Assembly (NCBI GenBank): GCA_024449915.1
Contig: JAMZAV010000068.1
Coordinates: 372,001 to 436,000 of the forward strand
Source: Sweltsa coloradensis
Taxonomy: Eukaryota; Arthropoda; Insecta; Plecoptera; Chloroperlidae
Direction of reading: 5' to 3'
Length of the DNA stretch: 64,000 nucleotides
Shown: positions 62,072-64,000 of the stretch, piece after piece
How the letters are laid out: the number at the start of each line of letters is the position of its first letter
How positions within the stretch are numbered: the first letter of the stretch is position 1
Program-made: the position numbers and the translations under genes
Notes under the pieces: model-generated
Databases searched by the model: none
Told to the model about the DNA's origin: nothing
What the model saw: only the letters and a program-made list of their open reading frames with translations

Positions 62072-64000
62072 TGAATTAGATATAATAAAAAGTTTTGATT
62101 TGTTTCATATACAATTTATTTACAAATGTTCCTCCTTTTTATTTAAGTTCAATCACCAAATTAGGCAAAGGGAGTTTATTCAGCATATTATATTTTATGT
62201 TTTAATGACATTTTGAATGTAAAATTAAATTAGTTTAAAAAATGTTGATTTCTTGTCATTTTATACTTCGGAATCACTTTAATTTTCAGTCCGAACCATT
62301 GAATATGTTTCATTTTCACGGCAATCAGAAAGAGAACGCCTCGATTCGTGGTTTTCAAATAGGACAATAAAAACATTTCACTTCACAGATGGTCGGTAAA
62401 TGGGTGGGAGTGGGAGTGGGAGTGGTGGTGGGGGTGGGCGTTAGGCACAAATCCCACGTAGAGTATATTATTTTATTCGCTATATTTTTTCGTATATCAC
62501 CCACTCATAGTCTTGAATGGCATATTTCGTAAAGCCGTAATGAGCCACAAAATTGCACATTTTCGTTGGTTATACGTTGGTTATGAAGAACGAAACACTT
62601 GCCCTTGACTTAAACCTAGGTTTATTAAGTTTGGAGAAATAGAGGACTGGAAAAGGCATGAGTGCATACAAGGCAAATTTCTAAATTTTGATAAAACACA
62701 CATTTAAAGTTAGTGAATAATTATGTCAAGTTCACGAACTTTTCTGGTAAGCAAAATAGCTAATTTAATTTTTGCTTAATTGTAACTGAAAATAGAAAAA
62801 AATATGAATTTGATAATAGAGAGGAAATAAAATATAATTCTCTATTATTTTTGGAACAATATTTAACCGATTATTATAACACGTTGCAAAAATAAATTGA
62901 AATCATACGTTAACTTCAAAAAAAGAAAGAGAATTATTGAAATAATGTGTATAAACAAAATAATACCTCATAAATATAACGTAATAAAAATGTTCATGCA
63001 ATATAACACTGATAACAAGATATCATCTTGTGCCAATTACTTTGTTTTGTCCGTGAAATTATAGAACCACCGTCGTGAGTAAATGTTGGTTTTGAGTTTG
63101 ACTCTTACGAAAAACGGGACGGTGTCTCATCTCCCTCGGATCCATTTTCATTTCCCCCATCCACCAATTCAATTTCCCGTCTATAATGCAATTAGCCAAG
63201 CGCACCTTAAGTTAAACGGTCGTAAGCTCATCCCCTAGTCTAGCGACTTGGTCTCCACTTCGTCCTTATGAGGGAGAGGATCGGCAATCATCTCGACATA
63301 CGTTTGATCTACACCACTTATATAAATATATATATATCCACTTTTCGATTGTAACAAAAACAATAAATTCCTTCGTTTATATAGTGAACCTATTTAGCTA
63401 CGATATCAGTGTGCGAATTGTTATATGGGCACATCGCGTACATGGCAACTGTACACTAAAGCAATGGGGTTACATAGGTTGACCAAATTTAAGACATGCA
63501 CTTATGCAAATGCTACGACTTAAATTTTTCGTTGCTCGGATGGCACCAAAGTCACAGTTTATTCATTTGTACAATATATAATCAAAATATATCTAAGCGA
63601 ATTTCAGTATAGTTACAAAACTCTAACTTAAACCAAACTATGATTTGATCCTGGACGTTCCGTGTTTGAAGCTGAAATAATACAAAACTCCAACATTCAT
63701 TATGATAATAAACGGGTCAAAAGAATGTTTTAATTTTTAAATTATTATTCTTGTTGAATTGAAACAACCTAATTAACAAACAATGCATAGACTCAAAATA
63801 ATTAAAGTTACTATTTTGGTAGAAATGTCTGGTAAAATTCACATTTTAGCGGTGTTTGTTTATCTTTACACACGGTTTTCGTTTTATTTGTCCTTTTTAT
63901 TTTCTACGCCCATTAACCTTTCAACTAGTGGATTGAAAACGAGAAAGCGCTCTTGTTACGGGTGGCGAGTCTCCATGGGACTAAGATAGGCCCATTGATC
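62072..64000. other. AT-rich sequence with a GGGAGT/GGTGGG simple repeat
   Basis: An imperfect GGGAGT-type G-rich repeat lies at 62401-62440. No gene was recognised; the 68-codon frame at 63783-63989 is AT-driven. Confidence 0.6.

Overview
The window looks like one stretch of an AT-rich, repeat-laden animal nuclear genome, most likely an insect. The only protein family I recognise is an insect-type GMC (glucose-methanol-choline) FAD oxidoreductase, split by canonical GT-AG introns. The rest is long AT-rich non-coding DNA carrying tRNA-derived SINE-like pieces, several copies of a short interspersed element and fold-back repeats. There is no operon structure, rRNA or CRISPR array. The order of insect cannot be fixed from this sequence; a hemipteran is a guess.

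Layout. 1-521 is an interspersed repeat (family R) cut by the window edge. 1333-1407 is a well-bounded 75-base candidate exon of an unidentified plus-strand gene. 5014-5083 is a tRNA-Ala-like cloverleaf, probably a SINE head. 8842-9257 is a diverged repeat with an R-like end. 15052-16531 (minus) is the large 3' exon of the GMC gene, with a possible poly(A) signal at 14850. 20191-20522 (minus) is its preceding exon, in matching splice phase. 21975-22307 is a second, near-identical copy of that exon broken by a one-base insertion. Between and around the two exon copies lie a perfect 76-bp palindrome, a roughly 600-bp fold-back and 54-bp tandem repeats that copy the splice acceptor. 29200-30130 and 31735-32800 look like poor-quality gap-filled sequence. 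34655-35394, 46695-47166 and 61360-62071 are further R copies. 38718-39252 is a SINE-like body-head-body arrangement. 60703-61171 is a 235-bp tandem duplication.

The GMC enzyme is incomplete here. The two exons supply the first GMC signature, the second signature, the cap, and the C-terminal catalytic His/Asn region. The N-terminal FAD-binding exon (GxGxxG region) was not found. It may lie beyond the window, or have been lost in the low-quality or duplicated stretches. A minus-strand GC-rich segment at 38335-38462, with an ATG in good context followed by a donor, is a tentative 5' exon. The enzyme also has an unusual tail of about 125 residues rich in Pro, Gly and His, including six consecutive histidines.

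The duplicated-exon region has features of both a real recent duplication and an assembly artefact (unmerged alleles or fold-back reads). Long-read data would separate these.
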